Of a DNA stretch of 64,000 bases, positions 1 to 10,195 are shown in pieces. The DNA lies in contig MU008155.1 in the NCBI GenBank assembly GCA_010909165.1, positions 1,054,001 through 1,118,000 of the forward strand, in the 5' to 3' direction. The stretch comes from Anthoceros angustus. Its lineage: Eukaryota; Streptophyta; Anthocerotopsida; Anthocerotales; Anthocerotaceae. A program made the position numbers and the translations under genes. The notes below the pieces were generated by a model. That model was not told the origin of the DNA. It saw only the letters and a program-made list of their open reading frames with translations, and searched no databases. Each line of letters starts with the position of its first letter. Positions within the stretch are counted from its first letter, which is position 1.

Positions 1-787
1 GTGCTCGCATGACTTCAATATTGTTCTCATCGAACACGACATCGAACTTTCATGCATCGCTGGCGGGATCCCATAATCGTAAGCCTTTCGCTCATTCGCA
101 TAACCAATGAAGCGCACTTGATGCTTCCAACTTCTTCCGCGATTGCTTAGGAACATGCGCATATGCTACTGTGACCAAACACTCTCAAGTGTGAGACATT
201 TGGTTTCTCACCAAACCAAGCTTCATGGGGTGTCATAGAGCCACCTAGCGCCATGGTAATTGACATATTCTGTACGGTACCGCCAGCCAGATCCGTCGTT
301 GTACTTCTTGAAAGTCCACTTGCGATCGGCGGCTTTTCTCCGGTGGCAAATCAACCAACGTCAAGCGTTGTTTTCGAGCATCGAATTATACTCGATCTGA
401 ATAGCTTCATTCCGAACTCACCTTGAGTCCGTTTCGTGCTTCCTCAATTGTGAGCGGGATATCATCTTGAGAAGAAAACACCATTCGTCCGCTCACCATG
501 TTAAGCTGGGCATTCTCGAGGACCTTCCGGCGTCGGACCCTTGTCGACCGTCTCGGAATAGCTGCTGGTTCGTCCTCTGCATCCTCCAATCTTGGAACTA
601 ACTCCTCAACATCTTTCTTTGTTGTGCTCCTTAATTTCCTCCTCAGAATTCCTGCGGGAACAATAGGTGGTATGACCTCACTGTGGGATGTCCTCACCAT
701 CACCCTCCGGTGTGTGGTGATCCTCTTCTGTCATTGGTGGATGCAGGGAAGAAGGTGTCTGGATAAACTCAGGTTGAGTTCGTGTAC
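1..787 (-). pseudogene. Copia A integrase/linker/RT fragment (unit A)
   Basis: Bases 1-265 repeat 788-1055 almost exactly. From about 290 the sequence jumps to the RT-start segment (300-330 matches 1425-1450), skipping the integrase core. The 407-703 minus frame (PIVPAGILRRKLRSTTKKDVEELVP region) is the acidic/basic linker between integrase and RT. It is cut by the window edge. Confidence 0.6.
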
Positions 788-1904
788 CGTGCTCGCATGA
801 CTTCAATATTGTTCTCATCGAACACGACATCGAACTTTCATGCATCGCTGGCGGGATCCCATAATCGTAAGCCTTTCGCTCATTCGCATAACCAATGAAG
901 CGCACTTGATGCTTCCAACTTCTTCCGCGATTGCTTAGGAACATGCGCATATGCTACTGTGACCAAACACTCTCAAGTGTGAGACATTTGGTTTCTCACC
1001 AAACCAAGCTTCATGGGGTGTCATAGAGCCACCTAGCGCCATGGTAATTGACATATTATCGTGTACGCGCATGCATCGCCCAAAATATTTTGGCATCCTC
1101 CTTTCCGCTAGCATACTCCTAGCGCCATTGCAGATGGTACGATTCTTCCGCTCGGCGATCCTCACTGGCGTGTACCTTGTCACAATCGCCTCTCAATTCC
1201 GGTGCATTCATCCTTGAAGAGTTTACTCAAATACTCTCCTCCCCATCGTCAAGTTTCTTCAACTTCTTCCTGCTTTGTTTCTCCGCAATGCCTTAACATC
1301 CGAAATGCTTGAGAGCCACTCTTCCGCAGAAGTACACCGTTTCTCCTCGTAGTCCAGCCCTTTCACTTGAGTGAAACCGCGAGCCACTAGTCTCGCCTTA
1401 TGCCTTTCCAGATCCGACAAGATTGTACTTCTTGAAAGTCCACTTGCACGGCTTTTCTCCCGGTGGCAAATCAACCAACGCCCAAACGTTGTTTTCGAGC
1501 ATCGAATTATACTCGACGAATAGCTTCATTCCAACTCACCTTCGTGTCCGCTTTCGTGCTTCCTCAATTGTGAGCGGATATCATCTTCGAGAAGAAAACA
1601 CCATTCGGTCCGCTCACCATGTTGAGTGGCATTCTCGAGGACCTTCCAAGGCGTCAACCCTTGTCGACCGTCTCGGAATAGCTGCTGTTGGTTCGCCCCT
1701 CTGCATCCTCCAATGCCGGAACTAACTCCTCAACATGCCGCTCACAGTTTCCTCCTCCTCCGAGAATTCCTGCGGGAACAATAGGTGGTATGACCTCACC
1801 GCTGATGTCCTCACCATCACCCTCCTGTGTGGTGATCCTCTCACATTGGTGGATCCGGGACAAAGGTGTCTGGATAAACTCGAGTTGAGGTCCGTAAATA
1901 CCGT
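788..1904 (-). pseudogene. Copia A RT N-terminus fused to integrase (unit B)
   Basis: The minus frame 1259-1474 reads KARLVARGFTQVKGLDYEE, the N-terminal reverse-transcriptase signature, then runs straight into an integrase segment (KRCTSAEEW). RT is therefore joined upstream of integrase core sequence, the reverse of the normal order. The rest is integrase C-terminus and linker homologous to unit C (935-1183: MALGGSMTPHEAWFGEKPNV). The junction lies at about 1335-1350. Confidence 0.7.
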
Positions 1905-3100
1905 GTTTCCGCATGACTTCCAATATTGTTCTCATCGAACACGACATCGAACTTTCATGCATCCGCCCGACGGATCCCACAATCTGTAAGCCTTCGCTCA
2001 TTCGCATAACCAATGAAGCACTTGATGCTTCGTCGTCCAACTTCTTCCGCAGCTTGCTTAGGAACATGCTACGCAGCCCAAACACTCTCAAGTGTGAGAC
2101 ATTTGGTTTCTCACCAAACCAAGCTTCATGGGGTGTCATAGAGCCACCTAGCGCCATGGTAATTGACATATTCTCAGACGTACCGCCGCTGCCACGCATC
2201 CGCCCAAAATATTTTGGCATCCTACTTTCGCTAGCATACTCCTAGCGCCATTGCGATGGTACGATTCTTCCGCGATCCTCACTGTGTGTACCTTGTCGCC
2301 AATCGCCTCTCAATTCCCGCGTGCATTCATCCTTGAAGAGTTTACTCAAATACTCTCCTCCCCATCTCAAGTTTCTTCAACTTCTGTTTGTTTCTCCGCA
2401 ATGCCTTAACATCCGAAATGCTTGAGAGCGCCACTCTTCTTCCGCAGAAGTACACCGTTTCTCCTCGTAGTCGATAAACGAAATATAGTATCTCGTATCA
2501 TCCTTGCTTCCACTTGCATTGGTCCGCAAAGATCGAGTGGACAAGTTCCAAGACTTCTTTTGCTCTCTTGTGATCAAACATAAGACCTTCGGGATGCTTG
2601 CCTTTCATACAAGCGCCACATGACCAAGTTCTCGCCTGAGCTCCATGCTCGCCACGAGCTTCTTCCGCTCCATCTCCGTGAGAAACTTCAAGTTGGTATG
2701 CCCAAACCGTCTATGCCACGAAGGCATTTCCACCTTTCTCCGACATCGCCGAACCTCTTGGTCGTGAACCTCCATCCGCAAGTTCTCAGACGGCCTTTTG
2801 CCACCACATCGCCGTGCATCTGACCATTCTTCAGAAACAAAACTTCCTTCTTCGTAAAAAGGACCTGCAGACCTGCATCGGTCAATGGTGCCACGGACAT
2901 GAGATTTCTATGTAGGTGCGGTACAAACAGCGCTCCTTCCATTGCCTTGACCTCGCTGTCGAGCAATCTGAGCATGTACTCCCCCACACCCTCGACGCCT
3001 ATCTCGCTATCGTTCCCTAGGAGCACTATCGCTGTCTTCTCCATCCTGTAGTCTTGAAGGAGCTCCTTATCCTTCACCATAAAGGATGTACATGCGTAAT
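1905..3100 (-). pseudogene. Copia A protease-end/GAG-pre-integrase/integrase fragment (unit C)
   Basis: Direct repeat of unit D. The 2688-3080 frame contains VLLGNDSEIGVEGVGEYM and HLHRNLMSVAPLTDAGLQV, the segment just after the Copia protease active site ('LYVP.L..NLLSV..L...G..V'). The 1905-2220 part holds the integrase end (GGSMTPHEAWFGEKPNVSHL, RVFG), matching the canonical 'TP.E.W.G.KP.v.hLRvFG'. It is open over 130 and 188 codons but in different frames. Confidence 0.75.
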
Positions 3101-4089
3101 CTATCGCCGTATCGCTTCGCCAGGTACTAGCACGCGCGGCGACATTTCTTCATGGGGTGTCATAGAGCCACCTAGCGCCATGGTAATTGACATATTCAGA
3201 CGTACCGCTGCCATTGCATCCGCCCAAAATATTTTGGCATCCTCTAGCATACTCCTAGCGCCATTGCAGATGGTACGATTCTTCCGCGATCCCCGCCTGC
3301 GTGTACCTTGTCGCACAATCGCCTCTCAATTCCGGCCGTGCATTCATCCTTGAAGAGTTTACTCAAATACTCTCTCCCCATCGTCAAGTTTCTTCAACTT
3401 CTTGTTTGTTTCTCAGCTCAACATCCGAAATGCTTGAGAGCGTCACTCTTCTTCCGCAGAAGTACACCACGTAGTCGATAAACGAAATATAGTATCTCGT
3501 ATCATCCTTGCTTCCACTTGCATTGGTCCACAAAGATCGAGTGGACAAGTTCCAAGACTTCTTTTGCTCTCGTGATGAAACATAAGACCTTCGGGATGCT
3601 TGCCTTTCATACAAGCGCCACATGACCAAGTTCGCCTTCCGAGCTCCATGCTCCACGAGCTTCTTCCGCTCCATCTCCGGGAGAAACTTCAAGTTGGTAT
3701 GCCCAAACCGTCTATGCCACGAAGGCATTTCTCCGACATTGCCGTAACCTCTTGGTCGTGAACCTCCATCCGTATGTTCGACGGTGGCCTTTTGCCACCA
3801 CATCGCTGCATCCGACCATTCTTCAAAACAAAACTTCCTTCGTAAAAGGACTGCAATGGTGCCACGACATGAGATTTCTACGTAGGTGCGGTACAAACAC
3901 TCCTTCCATTGCCTTGACCTCGCCTGCCGAGCAACCGAGCCTGCACCCCCACACCCTCGGCGCCTATCTCGCTATCGCTCCCTAGGCGCACTGCCTTCTC
4001 CCTCCGTAGTCTTGAAGGAGCTCCTTATCCTTCACCATAAAGGATGTACATGCGTAATCTATCGCCGCATCGTTTCGCTTTGTACGTAG
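3101..4089 (-). pseudogene. Copia A GAG-pre-integrase and integrase fragment (unit D)
   Basis: Minus-strand frames give a GAG-pre-integrase segment (SWHRRFGHTNLKFLPEM, the H of the HHCC finger) followed by the integrase core start (YYISFIDY). It ends left in the MSITMALGGSMTPHE stretch that in Copia reads 'rSMLkdak.P..fW.eA...A'. Several frame changes occur. It is the 5'-most pol unit, next to gag, and is about 60 bp shorter than the neighbouring unit C through many small deletions. Confidence 0.7.
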
Positions 4090-4169
4090 CACGCTGCATG
4101 ACATTTTCCTGCCTCCGCAACCTCACCTTTACTCTCACCCTCCGTGAGATGTGCGGTCTTCCGATCCTT

Positions 4170-4908
4170 GCAATCCTTCTCATAATGACCATACTTGAAG
4201 CATTTTGACCGCCCTCTTCACTATTCTCTTGTCCTTCCCTCGCGAGGACTCCCCCGCTTGTCCTTGTTCCGGTTGTTCCGTCCCTTCCCTTGATGAACAT
4301 CGCATGCTCCGGACTGTTGAAGATCCCGCCATTGGCCCAATCGAGTCTCCTTCGCCAACATCTTAGAGGTGACCTCCTCCCATGTGAGAGTGTCTTGGGC
4401 TATTAGGAAATCTATGAACCCCGACCAAGCTTCGCATAGAACGATATAGAAACATCTTTGTATGTCCTCCTCGGATAGCAAAGCGCTCGTTAGCGATGCT
4501 AGCGCAAAAGTGAAAGGTGTCGATGTGCTTTCGCAAATCGTCTCCGTCTGAATACTTCAATGTCGGCACGCGACAAAACAAGTGAAACACTTCACCTGCT
4601 CCCTTCTGACCATATTTCTCATTGAGAAGATTCCAAATGTACTCCGTGCCCTTGTCTGGTTCTCCGACCTTCAGCTGGACTGCCGCAGAGAGATTCATAT
4701 AGGAGAGCTGTACCTTGTGGTCTCTCCGCATCCATTCTCTCTGCTCTCTTCCCTCATCTTCGGGTTTCGGCTCTTTGCCCTCGGCAATGCCATACGCATC
4801 CTTTGCCATCAGCAGAACCTTCATGGACCTTTTCCATACATGGAACTCCGTTCCATCAAACACCCGCGTCCTCAAGGCCGCGGTGGTTACTGAGCCCATC
4901 GCCATCAC
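4170..4908 (-). pseudogene. Copia A gag (broken)
   Basis: Capsid-like UBN2/gag region. It starts with Met at 4908 and carries VFDGTEFHVWKRSMKVLL near the N-terminus, the 'F.G..F..W...M..lL' pattern of Copia gag. The frame is lost near 4480 and continues in a second frame to about 4221. A third frame holds the zinc knuckle at 4170-4204, CFKYGHYEKDC, in which the second Cys of CX2C is replaced by Tyr. At least two frameshifts plus the altered knuckle mean it is non-functional. Confidence 0.75.
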
Positions 4909-4946
4909 AACTCAGTCCTCTCTTATCAAGTCTCGCGATTAGTGTT

Positions 4947-4960
4947 CCCGCTCGATACCA
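4947..4960 (-). promoter_or_regulatory. Primer-binding site of Copia A (tRNA-iMet type, one base short)
   Basis: On the minus strand it reads TGGTATCGAGCGGG, directly next to the LTR. The usual plant site complementary to initiator tRNA-Met is TGGTATCAGAGC, so this copy lacks one A. Copia C shows the same missing base. Confidence 0.65.
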
Positions 4961-5216
4961 TGAAAGAACTAGCTCGACAACAACCGCAACGCATGATCAA
5001 CACGCTTAGCGCATACAAGCAGAGGCAATGGATGGCACACAATAGCACCACCGGCTTAGATAGGCTCCACAAGACACATCAATATGGTGCACGGTGCTAC
5101 ATATATAGCCCTTAGGCTAGGCAACTATCGAGGAGGTAAGCCCTAGACTCGATAGTGCAATATCCTAATATATCCTAATATACTAGAGTAAGTAGCAGAG
5201 GATTGAATCTCTAACA
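4961..5216 (-). repeat. 5' LTR of Copia A
   Basis: Bounded on the plus strand by TG at 4961, directly after the primer-binding site, and by CA at 5215-5216. Read on the minus strand it begins TGTTAGAGATTCAATCC, a start typical of plant Copia LTRs. Length is about 256 bp. The partner LTR is outside the window, so the right boundary rests only on the TG...CA rule. Confidence 0.65.
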
Positions 5217-5638
5217 CGGATGGGTACCACACAGTGACGAGTCCTTCGATTGTCGTACCTTCATACTCTTAAGATAGGCTCCAGTCGCGAGGTAGTTCAA
5301 CTTGAACTATCACGATTATATGTATTCAATAATTGAAAAAATGCCATTACCTACCCGGAAAACGGGAAACAAATGCAAATTTCTTTCATCTCTTGCAGCT
5401 TGGAGGTTTATTATTCTAGGATGAACCGTTCTTATTTGATGATGTCGAGCCTCCGAGTTAGAGTCGCTTTCCATGTGTATCCAAGCCGATTTGGACAAAT
5501 AAGTTTTAGGGCACTTTCCATGTTCACATAAAACTGTGCACGTGGCCAAAAAGTGCCGGATTTTAAGGGCCCTCACCGGGACGAAACGCTGCTCCCGGTG
5601 GTGCACTTCACAAGTGGTTCTTCGCTCTTAGCACGATC

Positions 5639-6990
5639 ATGGCTGATCGTCAAGGGCACCCAATTCTCGCAGCTATGATGGCCGTTGTGGCCACAATCCC
5701 AAGCGCACAGCATATAGCGTCGCAGCTACATCTACAAGCAAGCTTATTGCCTGTGAAATGTGCAGATTTGTGTTCTCCTTCCTCCACGAGAATGTCAGAT
5801 GAGGAGGACACCCTCCTCACCACAATGTGGCTGCTGGTATGCACAGCAGCTCGATTGTACTGGAAGCCTCAGAGAAAGATAGGCATGTACTACATCAAGC
5901 CACGATCACTTCATTGGTGGGCAAAGTTCATGACAATTGTTCCAAGTGGAGATCCTAACCGATGGAGAGAGATGATCAAAGTCTCCCCAACCACATTCAA
6001 TTACATCTGTAGTGTTGTTGCTCCTGACTTGACCAGACGTCCTTCTCCAGGTCTCATTACCTTGCCAAACCGTAAGTTGCATGTTGCAAAACAGGTAGCT
6101 ATGGTTCTCACTAGAATGGGGACTGGAGATTCTCTTAGAGTAGTTGCTGAATTGTTTGGTGTAGCTGAGTCAACCTTGTCTAAGGTGGTGTGGAGGTTTG
6201 TGCGGTCGCTCACCTCTCGTGCAGCCCACCATGTGAAGTGGCCAACAGGAGTCGAGGCAAGTGAGGTGGAGATGGGTTTTCGGAATCATCGTGAATTACC
6301 AAATTGTAGAGGAGCTATTGATGTCACCCACATTGAGCTAGAATTGCCTCCATGTATGACCTCAACAGCCTACTTTGACCACATGAAGAATTATAGCATC
6401 ACTCTTCAAGGTACAGTCGATATGAGCATGCGCTTCATTGATGTCTATGCTGGCTGGCAGGGAAGTGTAAACGATTCCAGAGTTCTCAGTAATTCCAGCC
6501 TCTACCGACTGCAGAAGACAAGGAGCGACTCCATGGATCTGATATGCTTGTGGGGCCTCACAGAATCCAGGAGTACATAATTGGTGATGCCGGTTTCCCA
6601 TTACTACCTTGGCTTATTGTTCCCTTCCCTGGCAGAAACTTGAGCATGTTCAAGGAGTCCTTCAACTACAAACATAGCTCAAGCAGGATTGTGGTGGAAA
6701 GGGCATTTGGACGTCTAAGAGGTACATGGCGTATCTTGAATAAATGTCGAGTTTCACCAGATCCAAAGCAAGTTGGCAAATTGGCATTATACTGTTGTAT
6801 ACTACATAACATCAATATCGATATGCAGGATAGTGATGCTGACCGTGCCATAGACACAATCCCTCAGCATGATCCTGACTACATTACAGTTCCAAGTGCA
6901 AGGGCTACAGGTCCTGCAGGGGAAAGTTTAAGGGACAAGCTAGCCCTTATCTTGTGGCAGCAAGAGCATGACTCCGACCCCAGCGAGTAG
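5639..6990 (+). pseudogene. PIF/Harbinger (HARBI1-like) transposase, one frameshift
   Basis: Two overlapping frames (5639-6580 and 6544-6990) together make a DDE_Tnp_4 transposase of about 440 residues, a normal family length. The N-terminal half has a helix-turn-helix-like stretch (LRVVAELFGVAESTLSKVVWRF). The first catalytic Asp is in RGAIDVTHI and the second region in IDVYAGWQGSVNDSRVL. The second frame starts near IIGDAGFPLLPWL and holds the catalytic Glu in RIVVERAFGRLRGTWRIL. Frame is lost once, between about 6505 and 6545; otherwise it is intact, suggesting recent inactivation. Start: first ATG of the open frame at 5639. A very short intron could mimic the frameshift, but no good splice sites are seen there. 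Confidence 0.85.
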
Positions 6991-6998
6991 CCCCATAC

Positions 6999-7335
6999 TG
7001 TAGCTCCACAAAAGAGCTTTGAAACAAGTCTATGTGGCTTCAGTTTCGTTTCAACCAGAGTCTGATATTCACTGGTAAAGTTCTGCCTCCATATGAGTTT
7101 CAACTTGGATTCTCCATCTTCTAGTATTCATAGTGCACTCCACACACGTTCCATACTATATGTTGTTATACCATGATGTAGCTCTTGACGAGGTCTTTCC
7201 AACAAGTACACATAGCTTGAATTTCGTTTCATCTGGAGGGAGATACGGATTTCTAAAGGTTTGCTATTACATGAAAGTTGATACCTCGTGTAGCTCTCGA
7301 CGAGAGCTTCCCACCAAGTACATATGGCTGGATTC
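6999..7335 (+). repeat. Three degenerate direct repeats downstream of Harbinger transposase
   Basis: A segment starting GTAGCTC and ending in CAAGTAYATRTGGCT recurs at about 7000, 7171 and 7281, each followed by a TTTCGTTTC-like tail in the first two copies. Copies differ by substitutions and small indels. They lie in the 3' untranslated part of the transposase, where subterminal transposase-binding repeats can occur; that role is only a guess. Confidence 0.45.
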
Positions 7336-7754
7336 AACGAGTCTCATTCTATAACTTGATTCATCGAGTCTCCAAGTTTCATATGAAACTGAAGTTCAGT
7401 CTGTAGCCTACAACTAACATATCACAGTTTATCACCAAGCTTGAGAAGGCCGTCTCCAATTTTTCCTAGAGCTGCAATAAAACCAAGCCCAATCTCTCTG
7501 TTAACTTGCACCATATTGTTTATCACGTGAACCATGTCTTTATTACACTGCAACAACTCTTAATGCTTCCTTCTGTTGAACTGCATGCTCTCAGTATGAC
7601 GCATGCCTCTCTTGACTTCAACACCACCGAGAGCTTGAACAAATGATTGAGTCATTGTGAACAGTGTGGCATCAATGGCCTTCTCCTTTAATTTTCTGCG
7701 CTTAATCCTCTCCGTTGTCCATTGTTGGGGATCTGCTGGATCTTATGATGCCTC

Positions 7755-8160
7755 CTATGTGGGCTCACTTGCAACATCTGGTTGAGAACGGGAGCCTGAT
7801 TCTGTAGGTATCGATGAGCAACTTGAAGTACCCAGAGTCTGCAAAAAATTGGAGTCGACAATCATATCATCTGGAGGGTCAACAGCTGAGTTCACAACCA
7901 CCATCCAGGCCGCAATGGTTTCATACAATTCCTGGTTGAAGTCCACAGGCAGTTTTTTATCTTTCCTGTCTGAAGAGGGCCCTTCGAATCTAGTGCTTGT
8001 GGTTGAACCCCCATACTTCTTTTAGAAGGCAACCTTAGGCAATTCGAAGGGCCCTCTTCTTATGCTTCCGCTGTTCTACCACCTCAAGATTGTAGTCACT
8101 GCATCTGAATTTGCCCACTAGCTGCTGGTGATAAGTCCCCAAGTTGGATTCGAGATACTC
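7755..8160 (-). pseudogene. Decayed opposite-strand open frame, possible Harbinger partner protein
   Basis: Harbinger elements usually carry a second gene for a Myb/trihelix DNA-binding protein. The minus strand here reads TTWEYLESNLGTYHQQLV then LEVVEQRKHKKRALRIA (about 8165-8035), and in another frame DFNQELYETIAAWMVVVNS and an acidic Ser/Pro-rich tail (7946-7755). The Trp-containing helix and basic segment suit such a protein, but no full domain can be read. Frames are interrupted by stops and by the inverted repeat at 7972-8059. The position and opposite strand fit the family; the identity is tentative. Confidence 0.3.
7972..8059. repeat. Perfect 18-bp inverted repeat with 52-base loop
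   Basis: GAAGAGGGCCCTTCGAAT at 7972-7989 and its exact reverse complement at 8042-8059. It sits inside the decayed minus-strand frame. It could be the footprint of a tiny foldback element or a local inverted duplication. Confidence 0.8.
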
Positions 8161-8181
8161 CCATGTGGTGGATTTTGCCCT

Positions 8182-8400
8182 GGTCTCCCAGAGCTAGCCC
8201 CAATGGCCATACTTATCCCACGGTCGTCGAATACGTGGGTTCGATCCCAAGAGACTTGTCGGGATACGCTTATCCTGAGGGGTCGATCCTCACTCTCTCT
8301 CTCACGATTTCTTCTCTGTCACGACTTCCCTCATCGAATATGGGGTTTGGGTTCACTGGCCCACGGCCCCAAGTCGAGCCTTCTAGGTTCCTCTAACTTC
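8182..8400 (+). mobile_element. tRNA-derived SINE-like sequence
   Basis: Bases 8182-8256 can be folded as a tRNA-like head. GTCTC (8183-8187) can pair with GAGAC (8251-8255), and TGGG/CCCA flanks the TTCGAT T-loop. An A-box-like TAGCCCCAATGG lies at 8195-8206 (one base longer than consensus) and a strong B box, GGTTCGATCCC, at 8238-8248. The box spacing of about 31 bases is that of a tRNA. The following 150 bases hold no ORF. No proper anticodon arm is evident, so I call a SINE head rather than a tRNA gene. Ends and target duplication are not resolved. Confidence 0.5.
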
Positions 8401-9157
8401 TAAGACCCCAGAAAAACACTACAACAACAATATCCCAATAACTCGACCTCATGCTTTCTTCCGCAGCAATCCACTAAATCTATCCTCACCAGCTACTCGA
8501 GTCTCTCTTACGACACCAACGCCTAGAGTGACCGAAATCAAAGGATTTTCGCTTGGACCGGTAGCCCTGAGATTGCCCGTAACGTGAGCGCTCTTGGGTT
8601 AGGAAGCTCCCGACAGGTTGCTTCAGAACGAGTCTCTGATGTTAGCGCCCTACAAGATGCCAACAAGCAATAGGCACACAGCGATCTCAAGATGAAACCT
8701 GCACAAGGAAACAGGAAAACGGTTAAGAGGGGCGCGCGCGCCTCCCCTTTAACTCAGTCCCTCCGATCAACCTTACTCTTCTTCTTGATCGTCGTGCGGG
8801 CCAGGGTGGATCAGCGCTCTGGCAGGGGCACGACAGAGAAGAAGAACCACAAGTATTGATATTGAATTGGTTACATGGACCCCCTTTTATAGGTGGAGCG
8901 GTTTCTCAGAATATGTGCATCTTAAATGCCGGATGACCCTCCGGATTCCATGAGGGAATTCGTGACTGGCAGTCCGGACTTTTGACCCCACAGGGTAAGG
9001 TCCAGCTCACAACTGCAACCTCTCCCAGTCATCACAGTCACCGCCTCCCTCAAAATAGGGTCCCCCCCTCTTAAATATGGGTCCCACATTAGTGTCAGTG
9101 TCCAAAAAAGAATGTCTCTAGCAGTCATCCTACGAGTCGTCCGACCAGCTAAGAGGT
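8401..9157. other. Non-coding interval, no gene seen
   Basis: No supported gene. It contains a short alternating GC block (GGGGCGCGCGCGCCTCCCC, 8730-8748) and a stretch ending in tandem GGGTCC motifs near 9058-9085. It may belong to the leader or LTR of the coiled-coil TE to the right. Confidence 0.4.
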
Positions 9158-9622
9158 TCACCTTCGCTTGCTTCTCCTAACTTCACTGTCGCCTTCATCG
9201 TTGGCGCATCGCTTACCTCCTCCTGACTCGGACCGCTCATCAAAACTGCCCCTGGCGTCGCCTCCTACCTCCGGCTGTTCCTTAGGTAGGTCTGCTCCCG
9301 GGGAAAAAACAATTTCCCCTTCTTCTCTGGTAGGAGGTGCTCCCCCAACCGATCCATCCATAGGAGGTTCCCCTCCTACCACCTTACTTGTAGGAGGATT
9401 TACTCCTACCGTTCCATTAGTAGGAGGTAAACCTCCTACCTCTTCACACCTAACTGTGGACTTAGGTAGCTCCACAGTTTTCCCTCCGGGGGCTTGTCCC
9501 CTTCCTTCTTGTCCTCCTTCCGAGGGAGACGAATTCCCTTCGGCTGCTATAGTGCCTACCCTTGTAGGTGCATTGGTAGGATTAGGCCTACCTCCCTCTT
9601 CCTCGTCCGATGCTCCCACCAA
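9158..9622 (-). pseudogene. Low-complexity TE protein fragment (VGGxPPT repeats)
   Basis: A 154-residue minus-strand frame, acidic and Gly/Pro-rich, with a repeated VGG.PPT.G.VG motif (residues about 60-105) and a basic end (SEVRRSKRR). The same flavour of sequence (VGKQLPSTGEGLVG, PPTRG) occurs in the linker of the coiled-coil TE protein at 11.9-12.1 kb, so this is probably a second, inverted copy of that linker. The opposite strand is also open because of composition and is not preferred. No function is recognised. Confidence 0.4.
9329..9442. repeat. Cluster of short GTAGGAGG...CCTCCTAC hairpins
   Basis: Four successive short palindromic pairs (for example TAGGAGGTAAACCTCCTA at 9422-9439) separated by 20-35 bases. 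They encode the VGG.PPT repeats on the minus strand. Similar TAGG/CCTA pairs recur at 9.84-10.1, 11.7-12.06 and 33.03-33.09 kb. Confidence 0.6.
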
Positions 9623-10188
9623 GGATCACTTGCTTGCCGGGCTATGTCCAATAATAGCATGAATTGGGGGCAAAGTGGTGTGCCAATGCAATGTCAAGAA
9701 CCCTCTAAAAACTATGTTACCAAGATATTAGAAATACCTACGTCAATAGAACTTGAAAAAGCAAATCAATAAAAGATGATAGGGCCTTCCACAACACTCT
9801 CTGGGGCAAAGAATACGAAATGTGGGATGTGGAATGAAAAAGTTTGGTCATTTAGGTAGGAGGTAGGTAGGTGATTTCTGACCATCGTAGCAGGATCGCG
9901 ACTCGAGACGTCGTAGACAGTTGGTAGATAGTCCGGTAAGTCGGTAGTAGGAAAGGGACTTAGAATTTCCAACGGGGTACTAACCTTTAGGATTTACAGA
10001 CTAATCATGGCACCTAGGTTTATAGGCGAAAAGTCCTTGGGCTTTGGTAGGTCGCGGTAGGAAAAAACTACCTTGATCCTCAGAGGATGGGGTAGGTGAC
10101 CCTTGGCCTTCGGGTAGGAAAAGTTGGGTCGATTATTTCGAGGGGCGAAACTTCCTTGGCCTTCGAAAATCGCGCATGCAGATGAGGC

Positions 10189-10195
10189 TATATAT
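10189..10195 (+). promoter_or_regulatory. TATA-like box upstream of the coiled-coil TE gene
   Basis: TATATAT in a GC-rich setting, about 730 bases upstream of the ATG at 10924. Position and composition suit a TE promoter with a long leader, but there is no direct evidence of use. The interval 9623-10923 holds no supported coding region. Confidence 0.25.

Larger units (their letters stand above)
1..5216 (-). mobile_element. Ty1/Copia retrotransposon A, truncated by the window edge
   Basis: A minus-strand Copia element. Reading leftward from 5216 the order is LTR, primer-binding site, gag, GAG-pre-integrase, integrase and reverse-transcriptase pieces, which is the Copia order (integrase before RT). 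The pol part is scrambled: segments of about 0.8-1.1 kb recur three to four times as direct repeats (compare 6, 794 and 1910; 220, 1009, 2127 and 3148). Every domain carries frameshifts, so the element is dead. The 3' half and second LTR lie left of base 1. Family assignment rests on the order and on motifs given in the sub-features. Confidence 0.85.

Noticed and set aside
5560-5575. TTAAGGGCCCTC as the left Harbinger TIR
   Set aside because: The core is itself palindromic, so matches are cheap, and the possible right partner at 7974 does not continue the homology or give a TTA/TAA duplication.
8238-8248. A functional tRNA gene at 8182-8256
   Set aside because: Pol III boxes and two stems fit, but no proper anticodon arm can be formed and the A box is one base too long; SINE head is the better call.
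9168-9662. 164-codon plus-strand Pro/Ser-rich ORF
   Set aside because: It is the complement of a frame whose VGG.PPT motifs match the related TE protein at 12 kb; the minus-strand reading is preferred.
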